Shown: positions 11,101 through 22,455, counted from the first letter of the stretch. The stretch is DNA of 64,000 nt from Juglans regia (GCF_001411555.2 NC_049910.1:33581250-33645249), one strand, 5' to 3'. Translations and numbers: made by a program. The notes: generated by a model from the letters alone, not told the origin.

Positions 11101-14100
11101 ACAGTATCAAAAGCCGAACCTGCAGAGGCATTGAACGTGCTCCAAGATCCCAAACTTTGAAATTTCTAAGAGCGATCCTTTCACGGCTACCTAACTCCCA
11201 TACCATGACATCACCCATGTTTGTTCCAACTGAAATTGTACAGGCTCACATAATGTAAGAAAAAAATCAAAGATAAAAGCTAAAATCTAGAATTCCAAAA
11301 ACCTAAATTTAAATAACTACACCACAGGAATGAAACCACAAAATTACATTCTGTACATTAAAAGGGGCTCACCAAGAAGTAGAATCTGCTGCAGTGGATG
11401 GAAATCCATACTCTTGACAGCTGATCCTTGATTTAGAGTCATAACAACAGTTTTGGGCAAGTCATCAGTAGTGTAGGAACTTTGACCATGGCTCTGTCCA
11501 GTGTATAAAACAGGCAGAATATTTGCTGGCAGGTTGTGGACCTGTTGATAAATCATAAACGCATCATCAATTACATGACTCTTTCACATTGATCTTTCAA
11601 GCAATGGAAAAATCTACATATCGAATAGATTTTCAATCAAAGACAAAAAGCAGAACTTTAGGTTTCAAGACAACAGACATGGATATATCAGGTTCACAAG
11701 TTATAAGATCAGTGTAATAAATTCATTAAATGGCAAACCAGAAAATTTACAAAAAAATCATAAAAAAATTAAAATCAAATCTACCATCCATGTCTTCTCC
11801 CTCCCCCCTCCCCTTCCTCTTGTGGTATCAAAAGTATTGAATGATGTGGTGCACAAAAAACAAAATAAAATAAAAGGCAGGCACAAACCAAAAGCTAAAC
11901 AACCTAATCAAAATTTATCCAAAATTGATTTATATATATTGTCTAACATGAGCATCAAAACAATTTATATCAACTTTTATATGATGACTAATCCTTTTTT
12001 TTTTTTTGACAAGTAAGATGACTAATCTATTTCCATAACATTCGAAAGATAATTCATTTTGATAGTTTCTAATATATAAACATGGAACAAGTTCATTTGA
12101 AAGGATAAGTTACTTAATCATTGCTTAACATGAAGCATGGAATATCGTATGGGGAACTACATCTTCAACACTGCAGCATTGGCACAGCTGTGACTGAAAG
12201 GAAGAAAGAAAGAGAAAGAGAAAGAGAAAGAGAGGGGACGATTCAACTCCCAATTGTGTAGTTAGAGAACTCTCACATCAATCTAATGGCATATTTCAAT
12301 ATCCTCAAGCATCAAACAGATAGCACCACAATTCTCAAGTGATGTTAAAATATATATCCAAAATCAGATAAGCAAGAATTAAAAAATTTTGTAATAGGAC
12401 TCAAACTTGTAGTTGGTAAATTTAAGTTATAAACAACGTGAAGTACCTCATCTGACAATCCAAAAGGTCTTGATCTTTTCAACACATGTTCAGAATCAGC
12501 AGTTTGATAGTCCATAGCTGGGTTATTGGTAGGGGGGGTTCTGGGACGCTTCAAGATGGCTGCCACCATGATCAACGGATGCATAAAGGGCAGGAATATA
12601 CCAGTTGAGATGGAAGCAAATAATGTAGGAAGAAAAGCAGATTGCAGAAGTATCTTGGCATAAGACATAAAGGGAAAGGAGTACATCAGTTGATATGGAA
12701 ACAAAGAAGTTATTCAGGAGAGCTGAATGAAAAAGCATCGTAGAGTAACTTCATGCTCCTCAGGGTTTGTAACAATTCCAGTATCCATATCCCAATTGTG
12801 TTTTTCAATTATATTTTCTTGATTTACAGACAACCTTAACAAATAGTCATGCATTAATATCATAAGTACAGTTGACAATGCCTTAAGTTAGCATAGCAGT
12901 TCCAAACAAACCTGGTTGGAAAGGTATTCTATATTCTAATACCTGAATTGTTAGCGGTAGTCAAGCCTAGGGGTCCTGCAGAAGCTGAAGGGTGAGGCAC
13001 AGGAGATGGATTAGCCATCCATCCAGCAAGAGACGTCGGAAGAGCTGCTGGCGTGGGCTGAAATGGCTATAAACATAGAGACCAGACTCAAATACAGAAA
13101 TTCAAACTTCAAAACAGCTTATTTACCAAAAATTAAGAATGGTTCTTATCTACTTTCCACTTACACCATGAGCACTCAGTGGTGGGAAACCCCCAGCCTT
13201 AGGGACAGCACCCATTAAGGGATTCGTGACAGGGGATGGGGCACGTGCACCATTCGGTGTTCCACAACTGTGGTCCACAAATAGTGTCTTAATGTCAGGG
13301 TTAGGCCTTGGATTCTTACAAAGTTGATGCTGCCAATTTAAACTGCAATTCAAACGAACATGTGTGAGGAAATAAAAGATCGTATCCATTACTGAAAGCA
13401 AAACTCAACCATTGACTTCAGATACAAAAGCAAGGCAAAACTTTCTCAGGGACCTCTGATTAATTAGTGTGCGCAATCTTGAGTTCTTCAGAGGAGGAAG
13501 TTGAAGCTTATCTCGGAAAAGGGGGTTAGCTTCTATCAACTTTTTTAGTTCAGCAAGCATTATACCCCTAGCAGACTTGGTATCTCCATATTTGGACAGC
13601 TGCTCGTTATCTCTGCAAATCAATATAAAACCAGAGGGACCCATGAAGTGATTTAATGAAAAAAAGGATGGTCCATATTAAGTATCATAAGAAATCCAAG
13701 AACCTTGAATATACAAAAACAATCCCGTTGAAGACATTCCTCATACCGAAAGTTGTCTAAAGTCAATAGCTGCGTAATTTCCTTAAAAAGCTCTTCATTA
13801 AATGCGGCAAACACTTTCAAGTCCTTGACTAACACATCCACAGCTTTTGCACGATCCCTCCTGCAATTACCATTGATATAATTCTCAATAATTCGAACCA
13901 AACAAGCTAAGTAGCACAAACAAACTGACAAGTTAAAGAAACCATAGTTTAGCAAATCCAATTCTGTAAGCTTTTAACACCCACTTGTCCAAAGCTTCAA
14001 GGTACTTCTGCTTGCGAATCTCGAAGAAGATTTTCATCGAGTACCTATTGTCGTCAACCTTGGTGAAACCGGACAGGTACTTTTCAACCTCCTCCCACTC

Positions 14101-14349
14101 CCCATTTGTTACCATATCCTCAAAACACCTCATGTTGAAGAAAAAACCGGACTCCTGCTCCAACCTTCACAACACAGTTACCCGAAATAAATAATTTAAT
14201 CAAGAAAAACGTCACTGATTTACGTCTACATAAACAGGCAACCAAAAAAATGAAGAAAATTAACCATACTTGTGCACGGTTTCTTTGAATTTCTCTTCTT
14301 CGAGAAACTGAAGTATGAGAAACACAAGTTCTCTGCTTAGCGAAGACAT
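5013..14349 (-). CDS. TPR4: TOPLESS-related transcriptional corepressor, TPR4 type (25 coding exons, 1132 aa)
   Basis: A nuclear Groucho/TUP1-type corepressor bound by EAR-motif repressors such as Aux/IAA and WUS-type proteins. Coding exons in gene order: 14349-14270, 14164-13985, 13860-13747, 13612-13454, 13342-13165, 13066-12943, 12559-12447, 11541-11373, 11229-11120, 10990-10921, 10763-10690, 10513-10418, 10311-10216, 9574-9447, 9344-9110, 9022-8858, 8787-8695, 8505-8362, 7504-7394, 7309-7130, 6762-6634, 6532-6437, 6038-5850, 5458-5292, 5211-5013. They sum to 3399 nt with phase kept throughout. Residues 1-36 are LisH (MSSLSRELVFLILQFLEEEK), followed by CTLH and the conserved tetramerising region (YLSGFTKVDDNRYSMKIFFE), a Pro-rich linker, then two WD40 propellers to a C-terminus ending SEQPQR. 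KRPRTPPTN, the SPCVRFNKEG junction and the tail match TPR4/WSIP2 better than TPL. The length is normal for the family. The start is fixed by MSSLSRELVF. Confidence 0.95.
5592..5697 (-). repeat. 5'-truncated SINE copy in a TPR4 intron
   Basis: A poly(T) run followed by TTGGCATCGGGTGTCCAAG and ending GTGCACCTCGGGTAA is the reverse complement of the 3' ~100 bp of the SINE at the window's left end, with about one difference in five. Target duplication is not clear (CTCTATATA and TCTATAAAT are only similar). The insertion lies in the intron between exons 5850 and 5458. Confidence 0.65.
8070..8104. repeat. (CT)n microsatellite in a TPR4 intron
   Basis: An uninterrupted run of CT dinucleotides in the longest intron of the TPR4-like gene (7505-8361). 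The rest of that intron is AT-rich with no recognised element. Confidence 0.9.
9660..9765 (-). mobile_element. LINE-like 3' end in a TPR4 intron
   Basis: On the minus strand the segment reads CTTGTACTTGGGCTATGCC, then an AATAAAG-containing stretch, then TTACTGATAAAAAA. This is the familiar 3' tail of a plant LINE-type repeat. The 5' boundary and target duplication were not found. A second possible tail fragment, poly(T) plus GACAAGTAA, lies at 11996-12017. Confidence 0.5.
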
Positions 14350-14587
14350 GGCTGTGCCGCTCAAGAACGCCCAAAAACAACAGCCAGAAAGATCTAAAGC
14401 TTCACGGATCGATAACAGTTCAGCACGAAAACCCAAAATTACGCAGCGAACAATTCCAGAAACCAAAAAAACGAAAGCATTCTTAGTCCGAAAATTCAAC
14501 AAGCTGAGAAAGGTGAAAACAAAATTAACAAAATACATACAATACATATAGAAAACAAGAAAATGAGGAGGAGAAGACGGTACGTAC

Positions 14588-14700
14588 CGGAGACAGAGTT
14601 TGGCAGGTACAGATCGGAAGGTTTTGGAGAATTTGTGAGAAGTTTTCGTCGCTCTAAAGCTTTGGCTTTGGAAAACAGCTTTCTCTCTCCATCTTTTGTT
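14588..14700 (-). promoter_or_regulatory. 5' UTR exon of the TPR4-like gene
   Basis: A donor site CCG|GTACGTACC ends this exon at 14588, upstream of the coding start, so the 5' UTR carries an intron that ends somewhere between 14586 and 14350. The exon is CT-rich in sense (TCTCTCC-type). Its 5' limit is estimated from the TATA box about 30 bp further upstream. Confidence 0.55.
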
Positions 14701-14725
14701 CGCAATGGAGTGCTTCTGGTGAGTA

Positions 14726-14733
14726 TTTATATA
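14726..14733 (-). promoter_or_regulatory. TATA box of the TPR4-like gene
   Basis: On the minus strand the sequence reads TATATAAA within CTCTATATAAATACTC, about 30 bp before the predicted start of the CT-rich 5' UTR. A long CT tract (sense strand) lies just upstream at 14782-14815, a common arrangement in plant core promoters. Confidence 0.55.
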
Positions 14734-14760
14734 GAGAATGAGGGCTAGGGATTTGAAACA

Positions 14761-15060
14761 AAAAAAAAAAAAAAAAAAAGAAAGAGAGAGAGAGAGAAAG
14801 AGAGAGAAAGTGGTTTGAAGCGAAGAAATAGAGGTTTCGGACTGATTTTAATTACCGGGTGAGAGATAGGGAGATACGATTATACGAATCTGATAAGCCG
14901 TCTGACTTATTAATAAAGTGATAAGTCACTGAGCTTATATAAACCGAGAGATCGATCAGCCAGCTTATATGGGTCATGCATGCATACGCGTGGTCTGTTT
15001 TGCTTCAGAAGTGGACGGAGAAGCTAGTACGAGGTGGGCTTTATTGTCTTTTTGTTTTCT
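14761..15060. other. Upstream region of TPR4: A run, GA tract, spacer
   Basis: An A run and a GA-rich tract (14761-14815) are followed by about 250 bp of unique-looking sequence. No gene is visible. This is the likely proximal promoter of the TPR4-like gene. Confidence 0.4.
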
Positions 15061-15061
15061 T

Positions 15062-15250
15062 TGAAGGTTAGGTTTGAGATGAAATGGATTAAAATAAAAA
15101 TTATTATAATATTATTTTTTAATATTATTATTATTTTAAAATTTATAAAAATTGAACTGTTAATTATATTTTATATAAAAATTTAAAAAAATTATAATAA
15201 TTAGATAAAATGAGATGAGTTAAAAAAATTTTACTATCCAAATCTCTCCT
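15062..15250. mobile_element. MITE, GAGATGAGATG family
   Basis: Ends GGTTTGAGATGAAATGG and the complement of TTACTATCCAAATCTCTCC are imperfect inverted repeats around the AATATTATTATTATTTT and AAATTATAATAATTAGA core shared by the family. Confidence 0.5.
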
Positions 15251-15735
15251 AAATATTGTCCATTCATTGACCTCTGCCCTATTATTAATTAAAAATGTAA
15301 TATTTAAAATAAAAAATAGTTTTATAAAATGTTTTATAAAAATAATAAATAATATTAGATACAAACTCTAAATTGACAAATTAAATACAAGTCTTTTATA
15401 AAATAATGGATCCCATTAATAAAAAATAATTTTTTTATACTTTTTTAAGATGAAATCTATTTTTTTACAAAAATTTATATAAAATTTATCTAAATTTGTA
15501 CAAATCATTTATCTTTTATAAAATACCACCGAGTTATACATTTTGAAGTTTTGTATATTATTATTCGTTAAAAAAATCAGTCCTACACATTGCCTCGACA
15601 GTAAGCACCTTATGCATGTACATGAGAGAGTACAGGTGCGCGTGTACATGAGCGAGTACAGGTGCGAAAAAGAGCAGTTTGTGCAGAAATACGTTCGCTT
15701 ATTGTACAGGCGTGTGACAGACGTCAGTTAAATTT

Positions 15736-15760
15736 TTTTTTTTTTTTTTTTTTTTGAAAT
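15736..15760 (-). mobile_element. Extremely truncated poly(A) retroposon insertion
   Basis: The 17-bp sequence AGACGTCAGTTAAATTT occurs at 15719-15735 and again, unchanged, at 15761-15777. Only a T run ending GAAAT separates the two copies. Read on the minus strand this is ATTTC plus poly(A), flanked by a perfect target duplication, as expected of a LINE-machinery insertion with almost no body. Confidence 0.65.
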
Positions 15761-15777
15761 AGACGTCAGTTAAATTT

Positions 15778-17030
15778 GGATAGACTGAACAAACGAGAGA
15801 TCTACAACTTATCATACTAAAATATCGTACCGTAGGATATAAATTGTCTAAAGTAACGTCATGTCGAGAAAACAACCGCACGTCAATTTCCAGTGACGCA
15901 AGACAGACATCGTAATCGGTTATAATCAGCTCTTTTTTTTTTCTTTTCCTTCTATTTTTTAGTAATATCCGATGGAGAGCGCGTAGTGATCACGTGAGAA
16001 CGACTTCACTGTTAATTCAATGGGACGCTTCAAGCATAAGATTTTTTTTATTTTTTTATTTATACAAGTGTTAAGTTTGACATCTCCCATTTTGTCTTAT
16101 TTTTAACTTTTTTCTTTTTATATTTTCGAACGTGATTCTATTTATTTTTTTAATATAATGCTCAATTGGACAAAATGGGTCGGGATAATAATAACTCTCA
16201 ACATCAAAATAGGTAACAATTGAAATATGGAGATTAAAATTTTATGTGCAGTCATTTTTATGTATTCTTTATACATATTATTGATGTGATTAATTGCGTA
16301 ACTTTTTTTAAATATAAAATAATTTTTTTGATCAATCACATTAATATAATGTATAAGAAATATGTAAAAGTGATTGTATGTAGCATAACTCATATATATT
16401 GAGTTGAGTATTTTTTTTTTTTTTTTAATTGGGTTGGAAGAAACTGCCTCCAATTCATAAATGATAAGTATAATTGAACATGGGATAAAGATATGATTTT
16501 TTAAAAATATAAGTTATAAATTAAACTTACAATATGTCTTTTCGTTAAAAAAATTATACTTCTCTTTATATATGTTCAAGGTATTTATAAAATTTTTAAA
16601 TGGGTTACCCAATTTGGAAAAAACTTAATTTGTCCATATATGATAAGCTAATAATTAGATAATTATGACTCTTTTCTCTATAAAAGATGTCATGATATTG
16701 TAGCTCAAAACTTTAAAACCTTGATTGCATAATAATTTCATGATTAATCATAATCATATGATGCATGTGGAACATGAAGATTGTATTTATCAAAAAGTCT
16801 TAATCAAGATAATAAAATAGAAAGAAGTCAATCATTCTGATGAATTGATTATAGATTGCATGGACCGCACCTCGTATTTTTAATTAAGAATATGTGCTTC
16901 TCATATGTTTAAGATCAGAAATATGATAATTTTTCAAATTAGTCTTTAAAAAAACATGTGTGGAGGCTTCTCAAATTTATAGGAATTCATTCCTGCAATC
17001 CAATTCTAAAGAAAACTCTTTTTTTTTTCA
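15778..17030. other. AT-rich spacer, no gene seen
   Basis: The sequence is AT-rich with short homopolymer runs. Open frames here are short and biased towards Phe, Ile and Lys. No element ends could be defined with confidence. Confidence 0.4.
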
Positions 17031-17101
17031 AAAAAATATATATATATATATATATATATATGAGCAAAAAGAAGGACATATATGAAAAGAAAAAGAGAGA
17101 A

Positions 17102-17251
17102 GAGGATACTCCACCCTTAAAGTTTGGTTTATTCCTCGCTTCTCTCTTTTTCTTTTATATATATATATGAGCAAACTTTTGCTCATATATATATATAAAA
17201 GAAAAAGAGAGAAGCGAGGAATAAACCAAACTTTAAGGGCGGAGTATCCTC
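17102..17251. repeat. Near-perfect 74-bp inverted repeat (2-nt loop)
   Basis: Arms 17102-17175 and 17178-17251 are complementary over 74 bp with one mismatch (CTCCACCC versus GGGCGGAG), meeting at GAGCAAA-CT-TTTGCTC. A part of the arm (GAAAAGAAAAAGAGAGAAG) also occurs just upstream at 17079-17100, beside a TA microsatellite and another GAGCAAA. The transcript would fold into a long hairpin. Confidence 0.9.
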
Positions 17252-17410
17252 CTTCGTTTCATAGCATGCGAAAGTAAACATCAGGGCACTTTGCACGTAA
17301 GTGGGTAGAAAAAAGCAATCAAAAACCAATGGGGTTTGAGCCAAAGACATTCTACACTGCAGAAATTCAGCTAATGGAACTTATTCCACACGCTCGGCAT
17401 ATTATATATA

Positions 17411-17569
17411 TAGTCGTAAAATGTGTAAGCGTTACGTAATTTCTTTAAAAAAAATGAATAAATATGAGATTCACATAAAGATTAATTAATTTTTTAATAA
17501 TAAATCTTATTATTTTTCAAAATGACTGTGTGGTGCTTGTCCACTATACAACTGTATGTAACATTACTC
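17411..17569. mobile_element. MITE, GTAATGTTA/acgactAtCATTTCT family, copy
   Basis: A ~160-bp element with ends TCGTAAAATGTGTAAGCG and the complement of ACAACTGTATGTAACATTACT. The centre holds TTAATTTTTTAATAATAAATC. The same layout recurs at 21049, 21534, 22201, 34060 and 47386. Confidence 0.55.
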
Positions 17570-18109
17570 ATGTATATATATGTATTATCTAATTATGGCC
17601 TAATATATTTAGTGTTTTTGTTAAAATACATATTGTCATGACTAAATTTGATTTATAAAAAAATTTTAAAATTATATTATTTTACAAATAAAATCTTATC
17701 ATACCAATAGTACGAACAGTGTATTTTGTATACCGACTTATAATTAAAAAACTCTTTTTTATTACTATTACTGGGTCACTAGCTTTTCTTTAGAAGTGAA
17801 CTAATTAATAAAATATATATGATATTCTAAAATATAAGATGCACTTTAGCATCCGAGAGAGAGCAAGGGAGGGGTGGCCCTTGATGAAAAGGAGCAAAAT
17901 TGTAAGATGCAAGTTCAATAATGTCACTTTCAATGGGAGTTTTCCAGGATGTTTCAGTGGATTGTGGTACACAAACGTTACTGCCTTTTTCTTTCTTTAT
18001 TATTATTCTTATTCACGTGGTCTCCAATCAGCAGGCAGCCTGCTTTCTTTTTTGTACCAAATTTCCTTTACCAATTATAAATGTCCATCTGGCTTTGTAA
18101 TTTGTACGA

Positions 18110-18290
18110 TGATAAAAGCATTTTATAAAAATAAATTCGTAAATATTTGATATAGTTTGATATGATATTATATATATATATATATTTTATAATAAAAATA
18201 ATTTTAAAATTTGACGTAGCGCATTAATAAGCTACATGAGTTTATGAATTTATTTTTAATTCACAAAAAATTCTACCGATGAATGAAAAT
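18110..18290. mobile_element. MITE, TTTATAAAAATAAATT family
   Basis: Inverted ends: TTTTATAAAAATAAATTCGT against the complement of GAATTTATTTTTAATTCAC. The middle contains TTTGACGTAGCGCATTAATAAGC. Similar palindromic AT-rich elements lie at 47745-47965 and 49555-49745. Confidence 0.45.
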
Positions 18291-18727
18291 ATTTACTATT
18301 ATTTATTATAAATTCGGCTATAATATCATCATTTACACCTCTAACAACGTGTGAGATCATCGATGATTTTGAGGCAAGCAACTTTTATAATGTTTTTCAG
18401 AACACGAAACCAAACCAAAGGGTACACGTAAACATCCTATACCACACACATCCATGTCTGTTAATATTCGATGTGTTGGATTGTTCCTAGTAAGTTCAAG
18501 AATCAATTGCATTAATGATGGTCAGATTTATTTCCATTTGGAGCAGTAGACCACCTCATAAGATAGAGAGAATTAAATGTAACTCGGAGAATTATATATC
18601 CTACTACAAAAATTGACGTGACAGCTTTTTTTTTTTTTTTTTCTTTTCTCATTTGTGCACGACTACTGCGTGATGTGTTAGCTGAGAGAAGATTTGGATG
18701 TGGGAAACACTTGTGTCGTATGTGTGA

Positions 18728-18850
18728 CTCATTTTTATAAAATTAAAATATTATTATAATATAATTTTTATTTTAATATTTAAAAAGTTGAATTATTTTA
18801 TATATTTTATTTAAAATTTTGAAAAAATTGTAATGATTATATAATTAATT
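18728..18850. mobile_element. MITE fragment, GAGATGAGATG family
   Basis: Contains the family core (TATTATAATATAATTTTTATT, AAAAGTTGAATTATTTTATA, AAAAAATTGTAATGATTA) but lacks clear ends. Confidence 0.4.
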
Positions 18851-19498
18851 AGAAATGCTTTGGATTTTGAATTTGGGTCTCCAATGGTTTTTTTTATTTA
18901 GTGATTAAGAAAGTGTTTTTTAATGATATTGTAAATTTTTTTATTTTTTAAAAATGTTTATAATGATTAAAAAAATACATAAAATAAAAATAAAAAAATA
19001 AAATATACTGTTCGGTACACTTTTTCGATTGATATAGTGCCCCTCATAATTAATAGATGAAAAAGTTAAGAATGTAAAATTGATTTCTAAACAAATAGAG
19101 TATTAGTATTGGTTTCATCAAATTCATCTTCAAAATTTGATGAAAAGTACATATTTTATATAAATTAAAACCTCCTTATCCATAACTCTACATTGGATTA
19201 TCCATTAGATTTATCAAAATAATAATATAATATTATTTTTTAATAATAATATTTTTAAATATTTTATAATTATACTAACTATATATATATTAATAATTTA
19301 ATTTAATACTTAAATTATTGATACTAAACAAGGTCATTTAATGAATTATAAGAAATATAAGAAATACATTTTATAATAAAATAATAAAAATATAGAATAA
19401 ATAGTAAATTTTCAAATATAAAGATAAAAGTAAAAATTCTGTAGATCAAAACTTGAGAATGCTATTATTTTAACTCCAAATCATCAAATTTTAATTAA

Positions 19499-19700
19499 GG
19501 CTTCGTTTGGTTCTTTAATTTATTTTAATTCATCTCAACTTATTATTATAATTTTTTTAAATCTCAACATAAAATATAATAAATAATTTAATTTTTTCAA
19601 ATCTCAAAATAATAATAATATTAAAAAATAATATTCTAATAATATTTTATCATCTTAACTCAACTCAACTTAACTCACTTCAGCATTCAAACGCAACCTA
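19499..19700. mobile_element. Nested MITE 1, GAGATGAGATG family
   Basis: Starts GGCTTCGTTTGGTTC and ends CATTCAAACGCAACCTAA, an imperfect inverted pair. The core has ATAAAATATAATAAATAA and AATAATAATATTAAAAAATA. It sits inside the MITE at 19097-19958. Confidence 0.65.
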
Positions 19701-19925
19701 AGGAGATGTTTGGATTCAAAATCCACTTCAACTCATCTCATCTCATCATTACAACTTTCTCAAATTCCCACATAAAATATAATAAACAATTTAATTTTTT
19801 TAAATCTTAAAATAACTTTTTCAAATTCTCACACTAAATATAATAAATAATTCAACTTTTATTCTACTATTCACAAACCATCTCAACCTATCTCAACTCA
19901 TCACTGAATCCAAACCATTCCTAAA
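19701..19925. mobile_element. Nested MITE 2, GAGATGAGATG family
   Basis: Starts GGAGATGTTTGGATTCA and ends with the complement, TGAATCCAAACCATTCC. The body contains CTCATCTCATCTCATCATT. It abuts nested MITE 1 in the same host element and is a different, longer-ended variant. Confidence 0.65.
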
Positions 19926-19958
19926 TCTCCTTTTGATGACTCCGATGGTGGTTCTCTA

Positions 19959-20516
19959 AGAGCACTCTCATTGGAATGGCTAAATTAAAGTACATTTTTT
20001 ATGAATGTAAGATGAATTTAACTTTTAGCTATTCCATTTTTATAAATCTCCATATTGGAATAGCCATTTTTTCATTATATGACAATAAAATAATATAAGA
20101 TGAATTTAATTTTGACTATTCACATCAAATTTTCAAATTGAATTATCCATTTATTCATTATATAGTAATGAGTAATTAATAATTTTGAAATTTTTTTAAT
20201 TTTTTTAATTATAAATTTATTTTATTTTATCATATTTTACTATTTATAATATTATATATTAATTTGTAATTGTATTCTAATTATATTTTTTCAATTGTCA
20301 TTTAAAATAGAGAGATAAATAATTAATATTAAAAGGAGAGAGAAATAAATAATATAAAAAGGATTTGATGAATGAATAGTGTGTTCCAAATTTGAAAATT
20401 AGTTTGGATATTACTGTAGCTATATTCCAAATATAGCTAATTCAATGTGAGCAATTTATTGACCTAATAGCTAAATTCTCATTAGATTTAACTTTTAGCT
20501 AATCCAATGAAAATGT
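19959..20516. mobile_element. MITE, GAGCACT/TTGGATTAGCTAA family
   Basis: Left end AAGAGCACTCTCATTGGAAT and right end TTTAGCTAATCCAATGAAAA are inverted relatives. The AT-rich interior repeats TAGCTATTCCA-like motifs. It is immediately next to the nested cluster. A similar element is at 22456-22963. Confidence 0.5.
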
Positions 20517-21048
20517 TGCAGTCTGTCTCGCATGTGAGATACAAGTGCCGCTTGGTGGCTCGTGGGGGCCACACGCTGATCTTCTGGAAGCACTTCCACT
20601 TGGCTTTCAAGATCGACGGCCAATTAGCATGCGGACGATTTGGTGTGGCCAAAATGCGGTAGCTCATGCATATTAGAAGGAAAAAACAAACACAGAAAAA
20701 GTGATAAAACAAAACAATATGGATATATAGTAATTAATTAGAGAAGGAGAGGAGGGCCCACCCTCCACCTTCATTAAAAAATAAATATAAATAAAAAAGG
20801 CGAGAGAGAAAAGAAAGTCTAGAGAGTGAAGAAAACGACCGTTTTTCTTGTCTTTTTTTTTTTAAGATACTACTTGAAAAGTAAAAGCCGACCGAACAAG
20901 TGAAAGAGCAAATATTGCTTTCAAAATGCTATCTAACACTAGGCTTTGTCAGGCACTTGTCAGCCACAGCCCTTTCCTTAATTAATTGATCTGCAATTAA
21001 TTAAACATGTTAGTCACTATAATTGCCTGACTACCCATACCTGGAAAT
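20517..21048. other. Moderate-GC spacer, no gene recognised
   Basis: About 300 bp (20517-20820) are clearly less AT-rich than their surroundings (GTGGCTCGTGGGGGCCACAC). No coding signature or element ends could be assigned. Confidence 0.35.
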
Positions 21049-21211
21049 ATTTACGATTGTAAATTATGTAACTGTTACATAATTATTTAAGAAAAAATAA
21101 ATAAAACATAAAATTTATATAAAAAAATTAATTTTTTAATAATAGACAATATTTTTTTTAAAATAATTATAAAATATTTACACATTTTAAAATTATATGT
21201 AAAATTACTCT
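21049..21211. mobile_element. MITE, GTAATGTTA/acgactAtCATTTCT family, copy
   Basis: TTACGATTGTAAATTATGTA at the left and AAAATTATATGTAAAATTAC at the right frame the shared centre AAAAATTAATTTTTTAATAA. Confidence 0.5.
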
Positions 21212-21533
21212 TCAAGCAGTAAATATATACATTACATTCGCATCTTACTCTATCATACTGTATTGACGTAGCCATAACCCTCAACCATTAAATCAATTTT
21301 TTATTTTTTAAAATAATAAATTCAATAATTGATGAATCATGTTACATCAACACCGTGAGACGAATATAGGTAAAATATTGAAGATGTATTGTAGTATATA
21401 CTATATAGCATTTATTTTTATACATGTGAACTTGTAGTATTGAAGGTAATAATTGCATGAAGATCTCTAAATTTTCACCTGGATTTGGAAAACTTTGCTC
21501 CTCCTATGAGTCTGATCATGATCTTTTGAAAGA

Positions 21534-21701
21534 GTAATTCTACATACAATTATGAAATGTGTAAATACCGTACAATCGTTTTGAAAAAGAGTAAGTTTCA
21601 CTATTAAAAAATTAATTTCTTTTCATGTGAGTCTCATATTTATTCACTTTTTTCAAAGTGACTGTACGGCGCTTGCATACTCACGACTATCATTTCTCTG
21701 C
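21534..21701. mobile_element. MITE, GTAATGTTA/acgactAtCATTTCT family, best-preserved copy
   Basis: Left GTAATTCTACATACAATTAT and right CACGACTATCATTTCTCTG are the clearest ends. The interior includes GTGAGTCTCATATTTATTCA and a TGACTGTACGGCGCTTGCAT stretch that recurs in other copies. Confidence 0.6.
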
Positions 21702-21715
21702 CATAAATTACATTG

Positions 21716-21897
21716 GTCTTGTTTATTTTCATAATTTTTCTCAATTCATTCAATTATTATAATTTTTTTAAATTTTCACATAAAATAAAATAAAAAAATT
21801 TAATTTTTTTCAAAATTTTAAAAAATAATATTAAAAATATTTATTTAAATTTTAATTTTAATCTCAAATCATCTCATCTCATTTGTACAAACAAACG
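21716..21897. mobile_element. MITE, GAGATGAGATG family
   Basis: GGTCTTGTTTATTTTCATAA at the left pairs loosely with TTTGTACAAACAAACGACC at the right. The body contains ATCATCTCATCTCATTTG. Confidence 0.55.
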
Positions 21898-22200
21898 ACC
21901 TGTCATGTATTATCACGTACCCTATTCAAGAAATTGATTGAGGCACTTAGAGAAACTTTAGAGGAAAGGTAAAGTCGCACTTGGTTAAAAAGGGTAGGCT
22001 GATTTTAAAAGGATAAGATTAGGTGCAATGCAACGTACGTGTATGGTAGAAGGGTCGGTTCAAGCCTCAAGGACAACCAAAAAATAAAAAAAAACGTGGG
22101 AGTTAAGTCACCTTTACCCAATCTAACCCATTCTTCATGCCAACTTCAAACCGGTAGGCCACCTATACTTGGATATATAAGGTCCAAACATCTTTTTTAA

Positions 22201-22372
22201 GAGAGTAATGTTATATACAGTTATAGAATACGTAAATATCGTATAATTATTTTGAAAAATAGTGAGATCTATTATTAAAAAATTAATTTTTTTATATAAA
22301 TCTTATATTTATCCACTTTTTTTAAAATAACTGCATACTCATAACTGTAAATATTATTTCTCTTTTCAAATT
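22201..22372. mobile_element. MITE, GTAATGTTA/acgactAtCATTTCT family, copy
   Basis: Left GAGAGTAATGTTATATACAG and right CATAACTGTAAATATTATTT with the common centre TATTAAAAAATTAATTTTTT. Confidence 0.6.
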
Positions 22373-22455
22373 CTAGAATGCCATGCAGTACTAAATGCAG
22401 TAGTTGCTTCCATTTCCCAACTGTAAGGTATGTCGGTTGTCAATCTAAATTAATT

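Larger units (their letters stand above)
19097..19958. mobile_element. MITE (GAGCATTAGCATTGG family) carrying two nested MITEs
   Basis: The left part, beginning AGAGTATTAGTATTGGTTTC, and the right end, CTCCGATGGTGGTTCTCTA, align with the element at 34482-35041 along their full length. The alignment breaks at about 19498 and resumes at about 19926, where two other MITEs have inserted. Confidence 0.7.

Noticed and set aside
12720..12790. Open stretch on the minus strand in a TPR4 intron (DMDTGIVTNPEEHEVTLR)
   Set aside because: The flanking exons join in phase without it and give the expected TPR4 sequence. It may be chance or a fossil exon.
20488..20712. 74-codon minus-strand frame in a moderate-GC segment
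   Set aside because: It runs into MITE sequence at one end and shows no motif.
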